Assembly: GCF_032854445.1 (NCBI RefSeq) | Contig: NC_088300.1 | Location: forward strand, 81,693,084-81,757,083 | Source of the DNA: Liolophura sinensis | Taxonomy: Eukaryota > Mollusca > Polyplacophora > Chitonida > Chitonidae | Length of the DNA: 64,000 bases | Direction: 5' to 3' | Part shown: positions 33,932 to 46,205 of the stretch, piece by piece | Position numbering within the stretch: the stretch's first letter is position 1 | Layout: each line of letters starts with the position of its first letter | Program-made: the position numbers and the translations under genes | The notes under the pieces: generated by a model | Seen by the model: the letters and a program-made list of their open reading frames with translations, nothing else | Databases searched by the model: none | What the model was told of the DNA's origin: nothing

Positions 33932-34984
33932 TTCTCTATTTCTTCAAAGTGAGGAGGAAAGGCCCTCGTACACCATTACCTGAAGAGTTTTTTTACCGCA
34001 CTCGCCCAACCGCCGGACAACATGACAGGCAAAAGTTAAACAGTTCTGTAAGCTCGAAGAACTCCCGAAGAACTATTTAAGAATTCGTACATAACACAAT
34101 CTAAACTGGTTAGTGTAGCCTCGTACTAATTAGGCAATCGTTTCCGATGTCCCCTGAAGGCGCCAGAGTGATTAGCTGCCCTGTAGTGATCATACAGGTA
34201 AGACTGTGGCAGGTGATGAGCGTTCGGTCCGGTACAAATAACAGTGATCATTATCCCTTGTCGTGTCAGGCTATAGATGACCCTAACAGTGTCTGTTTGT
34301 TGTATTACGTAAGCTGTTTGTTACAAGCACAGAATTTAATTTCTTCCTCTTCCATAGAGGTAAAAATAAATTGGACAAATGTAGTAACAGTTGTAGAAGC
34401 CGTGACAAGCCAATAGCAGCACGTACTCGTGTATCTCGCCCCCTCTCCACTGTGTCCGTTATTACAGAGGCCAGATTCCACGGCCACTGTGTGCATTTGT
34501 ACACCGTACAGACTGGCTTCAACAGCTTTACCATAACATTCTATCCTATTTACACCATGCATTCACTCTTCGGTGTAAATATTTTGCCCAATTCACGAGC
34601 TGTATGTTGTCCTGTGATGGGAGAGCTATTTGTGCGCAGAGAGCTGTATTTATGGCCAAGAAAAGGTCGCGGGTTCGCTCTTTCGTCACCTCGGCCTGCT
34701 TACTCCCAGCTATTACCAGCTATTCTCTCATGATATATAGCTTTTTAAATACATACCAGCTTTGATACATTATTCATAAAGCGGCGGGTAGGTTTTGTTG
34801 TATTTAGTGTGTATATGTTGAACACTGCATACACGGACACCCAGTCAGCTGGGCCGATGGTGATTAAAACTGGCAAACCTCAGTTCAAAGACAGGCCTAA
34901 CTCGTCCTTCCTTTAGTCTGTTTTCGGTGAAAGGGTCACGGTTCAAACTTAATCCTTACTTATTTACCTTAATCCAGTTGGACA
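33930..34984. other. Unique stretch between arrays, possibly intron of gene B
   Basis: It contains a 120-codon open frame (34371-34733, with HGHCVHLYTVQTGF) that matches no family I know. No hydrolase-like exon is seen. Confidence 0.35.
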
Positions 34985-36352
34985 TATGACGGTCCAGGCT
35001 TCCACGAACTGTACATTTGTCCAATCCTGGGCATATGACAGGTGAGATTTGTATGACTTCATTCAGCTGTACATTTGTCCACACCTGGCAAGTGACAGGT
35101 GAAATTTGTATGACTTCACTCAGCTGTACATTTGTCCACACCTGGCAAGTGGCAGGTGAGATTTGTATGACTTCATTCAGCTGTACATTTGTCCACACCT
35201 GGCAGGCGACAGGTGAGATTTGTATGACTTCACTCAGCTGTACATTTGTCCACACCTGGCAGGTGACAGGTCAGACTTCTACATGACCCTTTTGGATTGT
35301 ACATTTCTCCACACCTGGGCAAAAGACAGGTGGGATTGGTATGACTTTTGTGGATAGTACATTTGTCCACACCTGGCAGGTGACAGGTGAGATTTGTATG
35401 ACTTCACTCAGCTGTACATTTGTCCACACCTGGCAGGTGGCAGGTGAGATTTGTATGACTTCACTCAGCTGTACATTTGTCCACACCTGGCAGGTGACAG
35501 GTCAGACTTCTACATGACCCTTTTGGATTGTACATTTGTCCACACCTGGGCAAAAGACAGGTGGGACTGGTATGACTGTTGTATATAATATATTTCTCCA
35601 CACCTGGGTATATGACAGTTGAGATTGGTATGACTTCTGTGGATTGCACATTTCCCCACACCTGGACTATGACATGTGGGACTGGTATGACTGTTGTATA
35701 TAATATATTTCTCCACACCTGGGTATATGACAGTTGAGATTGGTATGACTTCTGTGGATTGCACATTTCCCCACACCTGGACTATGACATGTGGGACTGG
35801 TATGACTTTTGTATATAATACATTTCTCCACACCTGGGTATATGACAGTTGAGATTGGTATGACTTCTGTGGATTGCACATTTCTCCACACCTGGACTAT
35901 GACATGTGGGACTGGTATGACTTTTGTATATAACACATTTCTCCACACCTGGGTATATGACAGTTGAGATTGGTATGACTTCTGTGGATTGCACATTTCC
36001 CCACACCTGGACTATGACATGTGGGACTGGTATGACTTTTGTATATAACACATTTCTCCACACCTGGGTATATGACAGTTGAGATTGGTATGACTTCTGT
36101 GGATTGTACATTTCTCTACACCTGGACTATGACATGTGTGACTGGTATGACTTTTGTATATAATACATTTCTCCACACCTGGGTATATGACAGTTGAGAT
36201 TGGTATGACTTCTGTGGATTGTACATTTCTCTACACCTGGACTATGACATGTGGGACTGGTATGACTTTTGTATATAATACATTTCTCCACACCTGGGTA
36301 TATGACAGTTGAGATTGGTATGACTTCTGTGGATTGTACATTTCTCCATACC
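34985..36352. repeat. 57-bp array passing into a 115-bp dimeric higher-order array
   Basis: The proximal part has ~57-bp units (TGTCCACACCTGGCAGGTGA, CAGGTGAGATTTGTATGACT). From about 35530 two monomer types alternate strictly (TGTGGATTGCACATTTC and TTGTATATAATACATTTC), giving a 115-bp dimer repeated about seven times. The proximal unit holds ACAG|GTGAGA, a strong 5'-splice-like motif on the plus strand. Confidence 0.9.
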
Positions 36353-36509
36353 ACAACGAATCACTCTACTTTTCTTGAGTATATGTCTTTAAAAGACAGC
36401 TCATTTCTTCACATTTGCTCAAAAACAACTTAATATTCGGGTGTTAGCCGCCTCAAAATCCGCACCTAAGACAATATATGAGTTTTAAAATAACTAATTA
36501 CATTATGTC

Positions 36510-37890
36510 TGTCTTGATATAGTCAGTTGTCTCTGCTAGGTTCACATTGTCTGCCTTGATACTGTCAGTTGTCTATGCTAGGTTCACATTGTCTGTCTTG
36601 ATACTGTCAGTTGTCTATACTAGGGTCACAATGTCTACCTACATATTGTGAGGTGTCTATGCTAGGTTCACAATTTCTGTCTTGATATTGTCAATTGTTT
36701 CTTCTAGGTCCACAATATCTGCATTGATATTGTCAGTTATTTATGATAGGTTCACAATGTCTGTCCTGGTACTGTCAGTTGTCTTTGCTAGGTTCACCTT
36801 GTCTGCCTTGATATTGTCAATTGTTTCTGCTAGGTTCACAAAGTCTGCCTTGATAATGTCAGTTGTCTCTGCTATGTTCACAAAGTTTGTCTTGATATTG
36901 TCAGTTGTCTTTGCTAGGTTCACAATATCTGCCTTGATACTGTCAGTTGTCTTTCCTAAGTTCACAATGTCTGCCTTGATATTGTCATTTGTCTGTGCTA
37001 TGTTCACAAAGTCTACCTTGATATTGTCAGTAATCTCTGCTAAAGTCACAATGTCTTCCTTGTTTTCTCTGCCGGGTTTACAGTGTCTGACTTGATACTC
37101 TCAGTTGTCTCTGCTGGGTTCACATTGTCTGCCTTGATACTGTCAGTTGTTTCTGAAAGGTTCACAAAGTTTGCATTGATACTGTCAGTTGTCTCTGCTA
37201 GGTTCACAAAGTTTGCCTTGATACTGTCAGTTGTCTCTGCTAGGCTCACGAAGTTTGTCTTGATACTGTCTGTTGTGTCTGCTAGGCTCACGAAGTTTGT
37301 CTTGATATTGTCTGTTGTGTCTGCTAGGCTCACGAAGTTTGCCTTGATATTGTCAGCTGTCTCTGCTAGGTCCACAAAGTTTGCCTTGATACTGTCAGTT
37401 GTCTCTGCTAGGCTCACGAAGTTTGTCTTGATACTGTCTGTTGTGTCTGCTAGGCTCACGAAGTTTGCCTTGATATTGTCAGCTGTCTCTGCTAGGTCCA
37501 CAAAGTTTGCCTTGATACTGTCAGTTGTCTCTGCTAAGCTCACGAAGTTTGCCTTGATACCGTCAATTGTCTCTGTTAGGTTTACAAAGTTTGCCTTGAT
37601 ACTGCCATTTGTCTCTGCTAGGCTCATGAAGTTTGCCTTGATACTGTCAGTTGTCTCTGCTAGGCTCATCAAGTTTGCCTTGATACTTTCAGTTGTCTCT
37701 GTTAGGTTTACAAAGTTTGCCTTGATATTGTCACTTGTCTCTGCAAGGTTCACAAAGTTTGCTTTGATACTGTCAGTTGTCTCTACTAGGTTTACAAAGT
37801 TTGCCTTGATACTGTCAATTGTCTCTGCAAGGTTCACAAAGTTTGCTTTGATACTGTCAGTTGTCTCTGTTAGGTTGACAGTGTCTGCTG
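36510..37890. repeat. 42-bp array
   Basis: About 33 units contain TGATACTGTCAGTTGTCTCT and GCTAGGTTCACAAAGTTTGC. The period is a multiple of three and lacks stops, so long frames occur on both strands at once (minus NLAETTDSIKANFV, plus LILSVVSARFTKFA). TTGTCTCTGCTAG resembles a 3' splice site in gene B orientation. Confidence 0.92.
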
Positions 37891-39040
37891 TGATATTTTC
37901 GCGTCACCTTTACAACGCCCTTGTGTATCCACCCTAGTCACAAGTGATGGGCAAATATATGTATCTTACTTAATTCAGTATACGTCACAGAGTAGCACCG
38001 GATTCTTTTTATGCTCTCTAGTTGATGTATTTAAAAATGAAAGTAATCACGTCTGTACTTCATAACGCATCAATGTCTATGAAAGTTAATCTGGTAATGT
38101 GCTGCTGGTTTTGTGTGTTCTCCATTTCTCCTTCTGATAAGCCCGTAGGCTTCGCTCGACTCAGGCAGACAACTCACTACCCCCGCGCCAGGTGGTTACC
38201 GTAGGAGCTGGCACAGCGGGACTTGTCTGTGTTTACATATCTTTGTTATGTAGCCACTTACTGGATGTCTTCTGTGCTCACTCCCCTAAACATTTATCCA
38301 AAAGCACTCTCTCTCGTTGGCTTGGTAGAAGTACTATAGGGAAATATTTTACCGGGATATTCTCTGAATAGTGCTTCCTTATGTCCCACCCTATTGATCA
38401 GTAGGATATATCGGTCAGATGATTAGTCAATCAATTAACCAATCACTCAATGAAGCAATCAATCAATACATCCATCTGTCAGTCTTTCAGTCAGTAAATT
38501 TGTTAATTATTTCACTCAGCGATCAACCCTCTGATTTCTGCACTGAGTTCAAACATTTCATTAAATAGGTGGATATTGAAAGAATGTATGTTTGATAGTG
38601 CATGTGCACTTTGATTTGGCGAGGCTTTATTAGTCTGTAGATGCCATGTACATTTTGTACGATGTAGATCTACGATATAGTAGTACGATGTAGTGATGCG
38701 ATGTAGTGGTGCGATATAGTGGTAGGAGGTTTGTACTGCCGCAGTTCTCGGTCTGTTAGAAGTACAGCGGTATACCCAAGGGCAGGATCTGACACGCACA
38801 TAACGCTTTGATCCCCGGAGATTTCAGTCGGAAGGTAGGGGAGAGGGGTGTACATGTTTTCACCACATGTTCCGTGTTCAGTAGCTTGTTAGAGATCAGA
38901 GTTTGACCGAGGTCTGGGCGAACAGGAAATTGATGCAAATGTCACGGAAATGTTAAGCAACGAACGAGCTCCAAGCAGAACAATGGTGTCCAGTCCAATA
39001 ACTTCTTCTCCTGTAGCAATGTATCTCACACTGCTTAGCA
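37891..39040. other. Unique stretch, no gene confirmed
   Basis: It contains short CAATCAATCA and CGATGTAGTG runs. A minus-strand frame at about 38890-39030 (RYIATGEEVIGLDTIVLLG) looks protein-like but has no clear splice sites. Confidence 0.35.
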
Positions 39041-39470
39041 GGGTAACGGAGAGTAAATGTGCAGTGACGGACATCGGGTGTGCTGTGGCGGAGACCGAGT
39101 GAGCAGTGACGGACACCAAGTGGGCAGTGACGGACACCGGGAGTGTGCAGTGACGGACACCGGGTGCTGTGAAGGACATCGGGTGTGTTGTGACGGACAT
39201 CTGGTATGTTGTGATGGATATCGGTTGTATTGTGACAGACATCGGGTTTGTTGTGGCGGACACCAAGTTTGTTCTGACGGACATTGGGTGTGTTGTGACG
39301 GACATCGGGTGTGTTGTGACGGACACCGGGTTTGTTCTGACGGACATTGGGTGTGTTGTGACAAACACCCGGTGAGTTGACACGGACATCGGGTATGTTG
39401 CCACGGACACCGGGTGTGTTGTGTCGGACATTGGGTGTGCTGTGAGAGTCATTGGGGGTACTGTTACGGA
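39041..39470. repeat. 21-bp array
   Basis: About 20 units of GACGGACATCGGGTGTGTTG plus T. Frames are open in several phases because of the 21-bp period. A 44-bp segment with ACATGGAAGGGGTAACCAGG is tandemly repeated just after, at 39478-39565. Confidence 0.9.
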
Positions 39471-39889
39471 CAGTACTGACATGGAAGGGGTAACCAGGTC
39501 CCACTACTGGCATGGAAGGGGTAACCAGGTCCCACTACTGACATGGAAAGGGTAACCAGGTCCCAGTATGCCTTCACGACATAATGGTCCTTTTCGCGAC
39601 CAAGGATCACAGCGCGTTCATTCATCACGTGTGTTTACATTTAGTAAGTGGACTGACGACCACAGCTAGGTGCCTTTGTCAGCTAAATGCTACTGTAAGG
39701 TCATGGGACAAGTTGTGGATATACGGTCATGTTGTGAGCGGGCTAGTGCAGGGCGGGGCAGGGGCTGAAAGCGAACCGCTGTCGGCGGCGCACAAACCAG
39801 CACTATCGGCCCGTATATCGCCCTACTTTAGGAGATGTTATTTTACATGTAGCTTAACCATTGGCCTAACCTCTTGTTTCTACCGGAAA

Positions 39890-40490
39890 GGTTCACGTAT
39901 AGCTCAGCCACCAGCCTAACTCATTGTTTCTGACAGACAAGTTCACATATAGCTTAACCACTGGCCTAACCCATTGTTTCTACCGGAAGGGTTTACGTAT
40001 AGCTTAATCACTGGCCTAACCCCTAACTTGACAGACAAGTTCACGTATAGCTTAACCACCAGTCTAACTCATTGTTTCTGCCGGACAAGTTCACGTATAG
40101 CTTAACCACTGGCCTAACCCATTGTTTCTACCGGAAAGGTTTACGTATAGCTTAACCATTGGCCTAACCTCTTGTTTCTGCCAGAAAGGTTTACGTATAA
40201 CTTAATCACTGGCCTAACCCCTAACTTGACAGATAAGTTCACGTATAGCTTAACCACCAGTCTAACTCATTGTTTCTGCCGGACAAGTTCACGTATAGCT
40301 TAACCACTGGCCTAACCCATTGTTTCTACCGGAAAGGTTTACGTATAGCTTAACCATTGGCCTAACCTCTTGTTTCTGCCAGAAAGGTTTACGTATAACT
40401 AAAACACTTAACCCCTAACTTGACAGATAAGTTCACGTATAGCTTAACCACCAGTCTAACTCATTGTTTCTGTCGGGCAAGTTCAAACAT
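39890..40490. repeat. ~49-bp array with ~196-bp four-unit higher-order repeat
   Basis: Monomers contain CACGTATAGCTTAACCACTG, GCCTAACCCATTGTTTCTAC and CGGAAAGGTT. The CTAACTTGACAGA variant recurs at 40023, 40221 and 40415, defining the higher-order period. Confidence 0.88.
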
Positions 40491-41210
40491 CTCATAGCCT
40501 CGAAAAATCGGATGGCGATGAAAACTCTTCTTAATTGCTGTGATCTCTTAACGGCAATTCTGTTTGAATGTTAATTTAGTTCGTATGTGTTTTTACACTA
40601 ACCCTGGACTGACAGTCCTCTCTGAGCTTCTGCTTCTACTCGCAGCCGAGCCGGTTATTGAAAGCCACCGTCAGCGACTAGCCGGGCGCTCTGACAGGAT
40701 GGTTTACAAAAGCCTGCAGATTAGCCGCCGCTTCGTAAATGAGGTGTCAACTGTCACATCAAAGGGTTCAATAGCTGTCTATTAAATGCGGTATGGTCAC
40801 ATCCTACACTCTCAGACTATTTGCTCGTCGCTTATCTTTATTTCATTTGAAAGGTGACAGATGTGTATGGTATATTTATCTGGGATGATAGAGCAGGGTA
40901 CGCTGATAACCAGTATGCACTCACTGTTTGAATATATTAAAGGCTTCCCTCTCCCCCCGTCCTAGTCATAAACTCACTGTTATGAAAATTGACAGTCTGG
41001 TTGTTGGCTTATTAAGACTATTGTGACATTAAGCATAGATTAACATCTGCTGATGATTGTACAGCGCGTGTCTTCTAAGTCAACTGCTGATGGTTCTGTA
41101 GTGTCCGGAGGACGGGAGAACCAGAGGCTTCGTATATGACAGTGTGACCCACCACTGTCCACCTTAGCTTTGCTCTTACACCGTGATAAGGTAGCTCTTT
41201 CAGTGGCCCA
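40491..41210. other. 3' flank of the bestrophin gene
   Basis: Unique sequence; it probably includes the bestrophin 3' UTR on the minus strand. A plus-strand frame at 40564-40785 is not recognised. Confidence 0.4.
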
Positions 41211-43154
41211 TCAAGTATCAGAATCAGAGGCCTTCGCGTCAAGCTCGTCAATAGAAGATAGCTGTGGTGCGCGAGAAACAGTTAACGAGCCCTTTCTCCT
41301 CTTTTCTCCATCCCATATAGGAGCAATCTGACTGGGTGTGAGATTGGCGGGACAACTGTACTTCCGGGCGCCGGCCTGCCTGGGATGGCTGCCATCGGAA
41401 AGAGCCCTGTCAAAGTCCATGGCGGTGTCCGGGTGTAAAGCTCTTTCCGGGTGTAGAGCGCTGTCCGGGTGTAGAGCACTCTCCGGGAGTAAAGCACTGT
41501 CCGGGTGTAAAGCAGTATCCGGGTGTAGAACGCTGTTCAGTTGAATAGAGCTATCAGATTGCAGCGAGTTGTCCGAATGTACAATGTCGAGTGGGTGTTC
41601 GTCCAAGTTGTTTAACTGTTCTGTGTGAGTCAGATCTGGATGAGAGTACCAGCTAAAGGCCTCACTAGCCTTCAACGACTCGTCACCATCCGCCAAGACT
41701 TCAGATACAAACCCAATCTCTTCACCTGATTGGCTTCGAGAAAGATGGCCTACATTGTCAGAAGCACTGGTCGTTATGATCGTCGGAGGCACGAGCAGCC
41801 TGGCACGATCCTGAATATTTACGGGCCAAGTTTTCCTTGGCGTTAGCACGTTACCATACGGCTCAGTCGGCTGTTTGGCGTCGGTTAACAGGCAGTCCTG
41901 TGAAGTGCGGATTGGGTGTTTGAATATAGAGGATCTGGAGAGGCGGGTGAGCAGCGACCCCTGGTGGGACAGACGTCTTCGGGGTGACACCGGAAGGGCA
42001 CTGGTTTCCTTTTCTGGCATCACGAGTCTCTGCTCCTCGGCGGTCAGATGCGGCAGACTGTACGTAGACCCCAGGAAAGCTGGTCGCTTGGAGGCCCGAG
42101 ACGCCTCCGTGTACGGAAGATTGGAGATCTTTGTCTCGTCCCAGTGTAAGTCCCGTGTCAGAGGCGGGATTTGACCGTAACACTGGTCAACTATGGTCAT
42201 GGAAACCGATATGTGCCGGTCAATCAACCAGTTGACTTCAAAGTCGTCGTCGTCTTCCCCAAACGGGTTGATTAACTGCTCGGCCACTTTGAGCCAGCCC
42301 ATGTAGAAGAAGAACTGTAGAAGGGTAAATACAGGAACATAAAAATCATAGTCGTAGTTTTCGTATCCCTGTGTCGGGTCCAGAAACTGCCGACCGATTA
42401 CACAGGCGCCGAAAAACATATAGACAGCCAGAGTGACAACCTGGGTGTAGACGAGAGGCACTGTGACCCAATCGTACATGAAACACTGGCTACACTTGTC
42501 TCGGAAGTCCGCCAACTGCTCAGTGATCATGCGCAGTCCCAGGTCTGTCTCAATCCGGCCCTCTTTGCGGGCTGTCGCCATTAAGCTGTTAGCCCATATG
42601 ACCGGAAGCCAGAACTTGTTGTAGTCGCAGCTAACAGACTCGAACATATCCACATCTTCCCGGGTGGCGATGCCGGCCTGAATTACGTGATCTAGGGTCG
42701 GGAAGCGCTTCATCGCTGCCACACTGATTGATCGCAGGATGAGGACTGTGGAAAAGACGAGATAGCGCGCCACGGTCCGTCTGAGCATGCGCCCTCGCTC
42801 GTCCTGACCTGTGACGTAACAGTGGACCATCAGTGCTGTCCGATCTGGCCAGGGCAGATTCTGGAACTGTCTCCACCAGCGCGAGACGACTAAGGTGACG
42901 TAAAATCCCAAGACAAAGGAGATGGGGATGAGACTAGTGTAAGTGTTACAGTGAAGGGCCATTCTTTCAAACACACGCCGCTGGGGTTCGGACAATAGGA
43001 GTCGGTAACAGAGGCTAAGCGCTGTGTAAATACCAGAGAATATGATTATCTCCTTGTACATGAGTTTGTAGACACTTCCTCTCCACTTGAGTAGTAATTT
43101 ACCGAATCCAGCGAGCGAGGCCGTGGCCACGCGGCACTGGTAGATGATGGTCAT
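41211..43154 (-). CDS. Bestrophin-family calcium-activated chloride channel (intronless)
   Basis: This 647-residue protein is collinear with human BEST1 over about 365 residues. Bestrophins are pentameric anion channels of the plasma or intracellular membranes. Visible hallmarks are the start MTIIYQ..VA, the neck LIPISFVLGFYVTLVVSRWW with I76, F80 and F84, NLPWPDR (99-105), LRRT, VLILRS (137-142), the FFFYMGWLKVAEQLINPFG stretch and the acidic Ca clasp EDDDD at 300-304. The conserved KRPAFLGSTY follows at about 356-365. The tail (366-647) is Ser/Pro-rich, low in conservation and contains six LHPDSA-type hexapeptides (543-578). The whole CDS is one exon, whereas vertebrate BEST genes have many, so a retrocopy or loss of introns is possible. 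The reading frame is intact and all key residues are kept, so it is probably functional. Confidence 0.96.
   Translation of the reverse strand: MTIIYQCRVATASLAGFGKLLLKWRGSVYKLMYKEIIIFSGIYTALSLCYRLLLSEPQRRVFERMALHCNTYTSLIPISFVLGFYVTLVVSRWWRQFQNLPWPDRTALMVHCYVTGQDERGRMLRRTVARYLVFSTVLILRSISVAAMKRFPTLDHVIQAGIATREDVDMFESVSCDYNKFWLPVIWANSLMATARKEGRIETDLGLRMITEQLADFRDKCSQCFMYDWVTVPLVYTQVVTLAVYMFFGACVIGRQFLDPTQGYENYDYDFYVPVFTLLQFFFYMGWLKVAEQLINPFGEDDDDFEVNWLIDRHISVSMTIVDQCYGQIPPLTRDLHWDETKISNLPYTEASRASKRPAFLGSTYSLPHLTAEEQRLVMPEKETSALPVSPRRRLSHQGSLLTRLSRSSIFKHPIRTSQDCLLTDAKQPTEPYGNVLTPRKTWPVNIQDRARLLVPPTIITTSASDNVGHLSRSQSGEEIGFVSEVLADGDESLKASEAFSWYSHPDLTHTEQLNNLDEHPLDIVHSDNSLQSDSSIQLNSVLHPDTALHPDSALLPESALHPDSALHPERALHPDTAMDFDRALSDGSHPRQAGARKYSCPANLTPSQIAPIWDGEKRRKGSLTVSRAPQLSSIDELDAKASDSDT
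41424..41531 (-). repeat. In-frame 18-bp minisatellite in bestrophin C-tail
   Basis: Six 18-bp units encode LHPDTA, LHPDSA, LLPESA, LHPDSA, LHPERA and LHPDTA (residues 543-578). The unit length is a multiple of three, so copy-number change would not shift the frame. Confidence 0.85.
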
Positions 43155-43249
43155 TCTCTACCACACTTGTCACAGTTGTCACAGTTGTCACTTCTGTCAC
43201 ACGTGTTGTTCTGTTAGCGATGCTGACACCCTGGGTCGAGGTGTTACTG

Positions 43250-44935
43250 TTTTGTGTGTGATGTGTAAAGTCACGTACAACTGTCTAAGGATGGGGATGG
43301 GATACTGAACTCACGCACAACTGCCTATTGATGAGGCTGAGATGCTGAAATCACGCACAACTGTCTACTGATGAGGCTGTGTTGCTGAGATCACGTACTA
43401 TTGTGTAATGATGAGGCTGGGGTGCTGAAATCACGTACGACTGTGTATTGATGAGGCTGAGATGCTGAAATGACGCACAACTGTCTACTGATGAGGCTGG
43501 GATGCTGATGTCACGCACAACTATCTATTAATGAAGCTGGGATGCTGAAATCACGTACGACTGTCTGTTGATGAGGCTGGGATGCTGAACGCGCACGACT
43601 GTTTATTGAGGAGGCTTAGATGCTGAGGTCACGCACGACTATCTATTAATGAGGTTGGGATGCTGAGGTCACGCACAACTATCTATTAATGAGGTTGGGG
43701 TGCTGAAATCACGTACGACTGTCTGTTGATGAGGTTGGGATGCTGAACGCGCACGACTGTATATTGAGGAGGGTGGGATGTTGAGGTCACGTACGACTGT
43801 GTATTGAGGAGGCTGGGATGCTGAGGTCACGTGTGATTGTGTATTGATGAGGATGGGATACTGAAATCAGGCACAACTGTCTGTTGATGAGGTTGTGATG
43901 CTGAGGTCACGTGCGATTGTGTATTGATGAGGATGGGATACTGAAATTAGGCACAACTGTCTGTTGATGAGGTTGTGATGCTGAGGTCACGTGCAATTGT
44001 GTACTGATGAGTATGGGATACTGAACTCATGCACAAATGTCTGTTGATGAGGTTGGGATGATGAACTCACGCACAACTGTCTATTGATGAGGCTGGAATT
44101 CTGAACTCAGGCACGACTGTGTATTCAGGAGGCTGGGATGCTGAGGTCACGTACGACTGTGTATTGAGGAGGCTGGGAAAGTGACTAACGCACAGCTGGT
44201 TGTCGAGGAGGCTCGGGTGCTGAACTCACGCACAACTATCTATTAATGAGGCTGGGATGATGAACTCACGCACAACTATCTATTAGTGAGGCTGGGATGA
44301 TGAACTCACGCACAACTGTCTACTGATGAGCCTATGATGCTGAGGCCACGCACGACTGTCTATTGGTGAGGCTGGAATGCTGAGGTCACGCACGACTGTG
44401 TATTGAGGAGGCTGGGATGCTGAACTCATGTACAACTGTGTTGATGAGGTTGGGATGCTGAACTCATGCACAACTGTCTATTGATGAGGCTGGAATGCTG
44501 ATGTCACGTACGACTGTGTATTGAGGAGACTGGAACACTGAACTCACGCACAGCTGTTTTTCGATGGGGGCCGGGTGCTGAACTCACGCACAACTAGCTA
44601 TTAATGAGATTGGGATGATAAACTCTGCACAACTGTCAGTTGATGAGGCTGGGAAGCTGAACTCACGCACAACTATCCGTTGATGAGGCTGGGACACTGA
44701 ACTCACGCACAACTATCCGTTGATGAGGCTGGGATGCTGAACTCACGCACAAATGTCTGTTGATGAGGCTGGGAAGCTGAACTCATGCACAAATGTCTGT
44801 GGATGAGGCTGGGAAGCTAAATTCACGCACAGCTTTTCATTATTGAGGCTGTGATGCTGAACTCAGGCACAACTGCCTGTTGATGATGCTGGTATGCTGG
44901 ACTAGTCGGAATAGGCCGGAATAGTTGATTTCTCG
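43250..44935 (-). repeat. ~39-bp array immediately upstream of bestrophin
   Basis: About 42 units contain GAGGCTGGGATGCTGAACTC and ACGCACAACTGTCTATTGAT. In gene orientation most units contain TGCGTGAGTTCAG, which includes a good 5'-splice-like GTGAGT. The array starts about 100 bp before the bestrophin ATG, so it occupies the promoter or 5' UTR region. Confidence 0.9.
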
Positions 44936-46205
44936 AAATCTGTTGAGTTTGGTGCGACGGAGAACTATCGCACAACTACCTATTGTGGGCGATCTTTTTC
45001 ATCGTCAAGTCGTGTCTGTTATAAAGTTTTCACCTCGCTTTAAGTAATGTAGCATTTTTTAGACTCGTACATTGTATTATAGTTATACCTGCTTGTTTAT
45101 CGTGCTTAATCTTGCGTTGAATCAGAAAACATTATGATACGATTGGCTAGCTTCGGTGGGTCCATCCCTAGGGCATTACTTTGAGAATATCTTCTCTCCG
45201 CTTGAATTGTTACAAAGCAGCCGTTGAAATGCAATTGAAGTAATAAACTACCTGACGGTATAGAAAACGTTAGCAGTTCACCCATGTAATGTGACCTTGG
45301 AGTCTTATTACTGAAAAATATGAAATGGATCAAAACAAATTTTATTTCATATTTTCATTGTTTTTCCGGTTGAAATGTTGCAGGGGTCATTTACAGTGGT
45401 GTTTTCATCGGCACATTGTGCTTGTGCTGACACTTGTTTTGACAACACTTGAACAATACGTGTAAATAGTCCACTCCCATATCTTTGTGACGCACAGTCT
45501 GATCATACTCACTTCACACAAATCAGTGTGGGACAAAATTCATCTTCATTGGTTGATTAAGACCAAAAGGTGCTGGTGTCCGCGGTTAGGCGTAGAGAGC
45601 ATGGGCGGCGTACGTGGAATTCTTCGCAGAAAAGCTGAAATAACAGTGATATATAGAAGAAAGCGATGGCCAGATGTGAGCCCGAATTTGGAGGCTTTTC
45701 CTGGTCGTGTAAAAGTTGAATGAAACATTTGTTGCCGATTTATTGGCTGTCATTTTTTTCCCTGCAAGCTGTGAGAAAGGTGTCCCCATGACATTGATGG
45801 CTAGCGTTGTACACCCTTTCTATAGCACAGCCCCCCCCTCCCCCTCCAACTCCATCACCCCTCACTCTTTCTGGCATTATCACCGTTGGGGATATAGAAC
45901 TTTCCTTCTTTGACCTTTGAATCAGCACCCCACCCCCTCTAGCCAATCCCAACTACACAAAAACCACTTTTTGAAGAATTTTGTGATTGTGGAAATCTTA
46001 TTGCTTACATAGCTAACCTGTGAAAGTCGCGCTCATTCCAGTCTCTTAGTGGGCTTCCACCGCGTGTTCATGTTGGGGGCACAGCATTTCGTTAGAAACG
46101 GTAAGGACTTCATTTAATTACCCTGGTAAAAGAATGTGTGTTTTTGTAATGAGGCATTCCTTTATTCAAGTCTTTGTAATGATTAGCTTTTATGTCAACA
46201 AAGTG
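44936..46205. other. Intergenic, no gene confirmed
   Basis: Unique sequence. Overlapping frames on both strands at 45487-45950 are not recognised. A C-rich run is near 45830. Confidence 0.35.

Noticed and set aside
34975-35038. Possible gene B exon 2 between CTTAATCCAG and ACAG|GTGAGA
   Set aside because: The 64-bp segment would give phase 2, encodes no LW or elbow motif and is mostly array sequence.
37046-37937. 263- and 284-codon open frames on opposite strands
   Set aside because: Both come from the stop-free 42-bp repeat; simultaneous frames on both strands indicate a period artefact, not a coiled-coil protein.
38889-39034. Protein-like minus frame RYIATGEEVIGLDTIVLLG
   Set aside because: No convincing acceptor/donor pair and no related exons; part of the frame is the 21-bp array.
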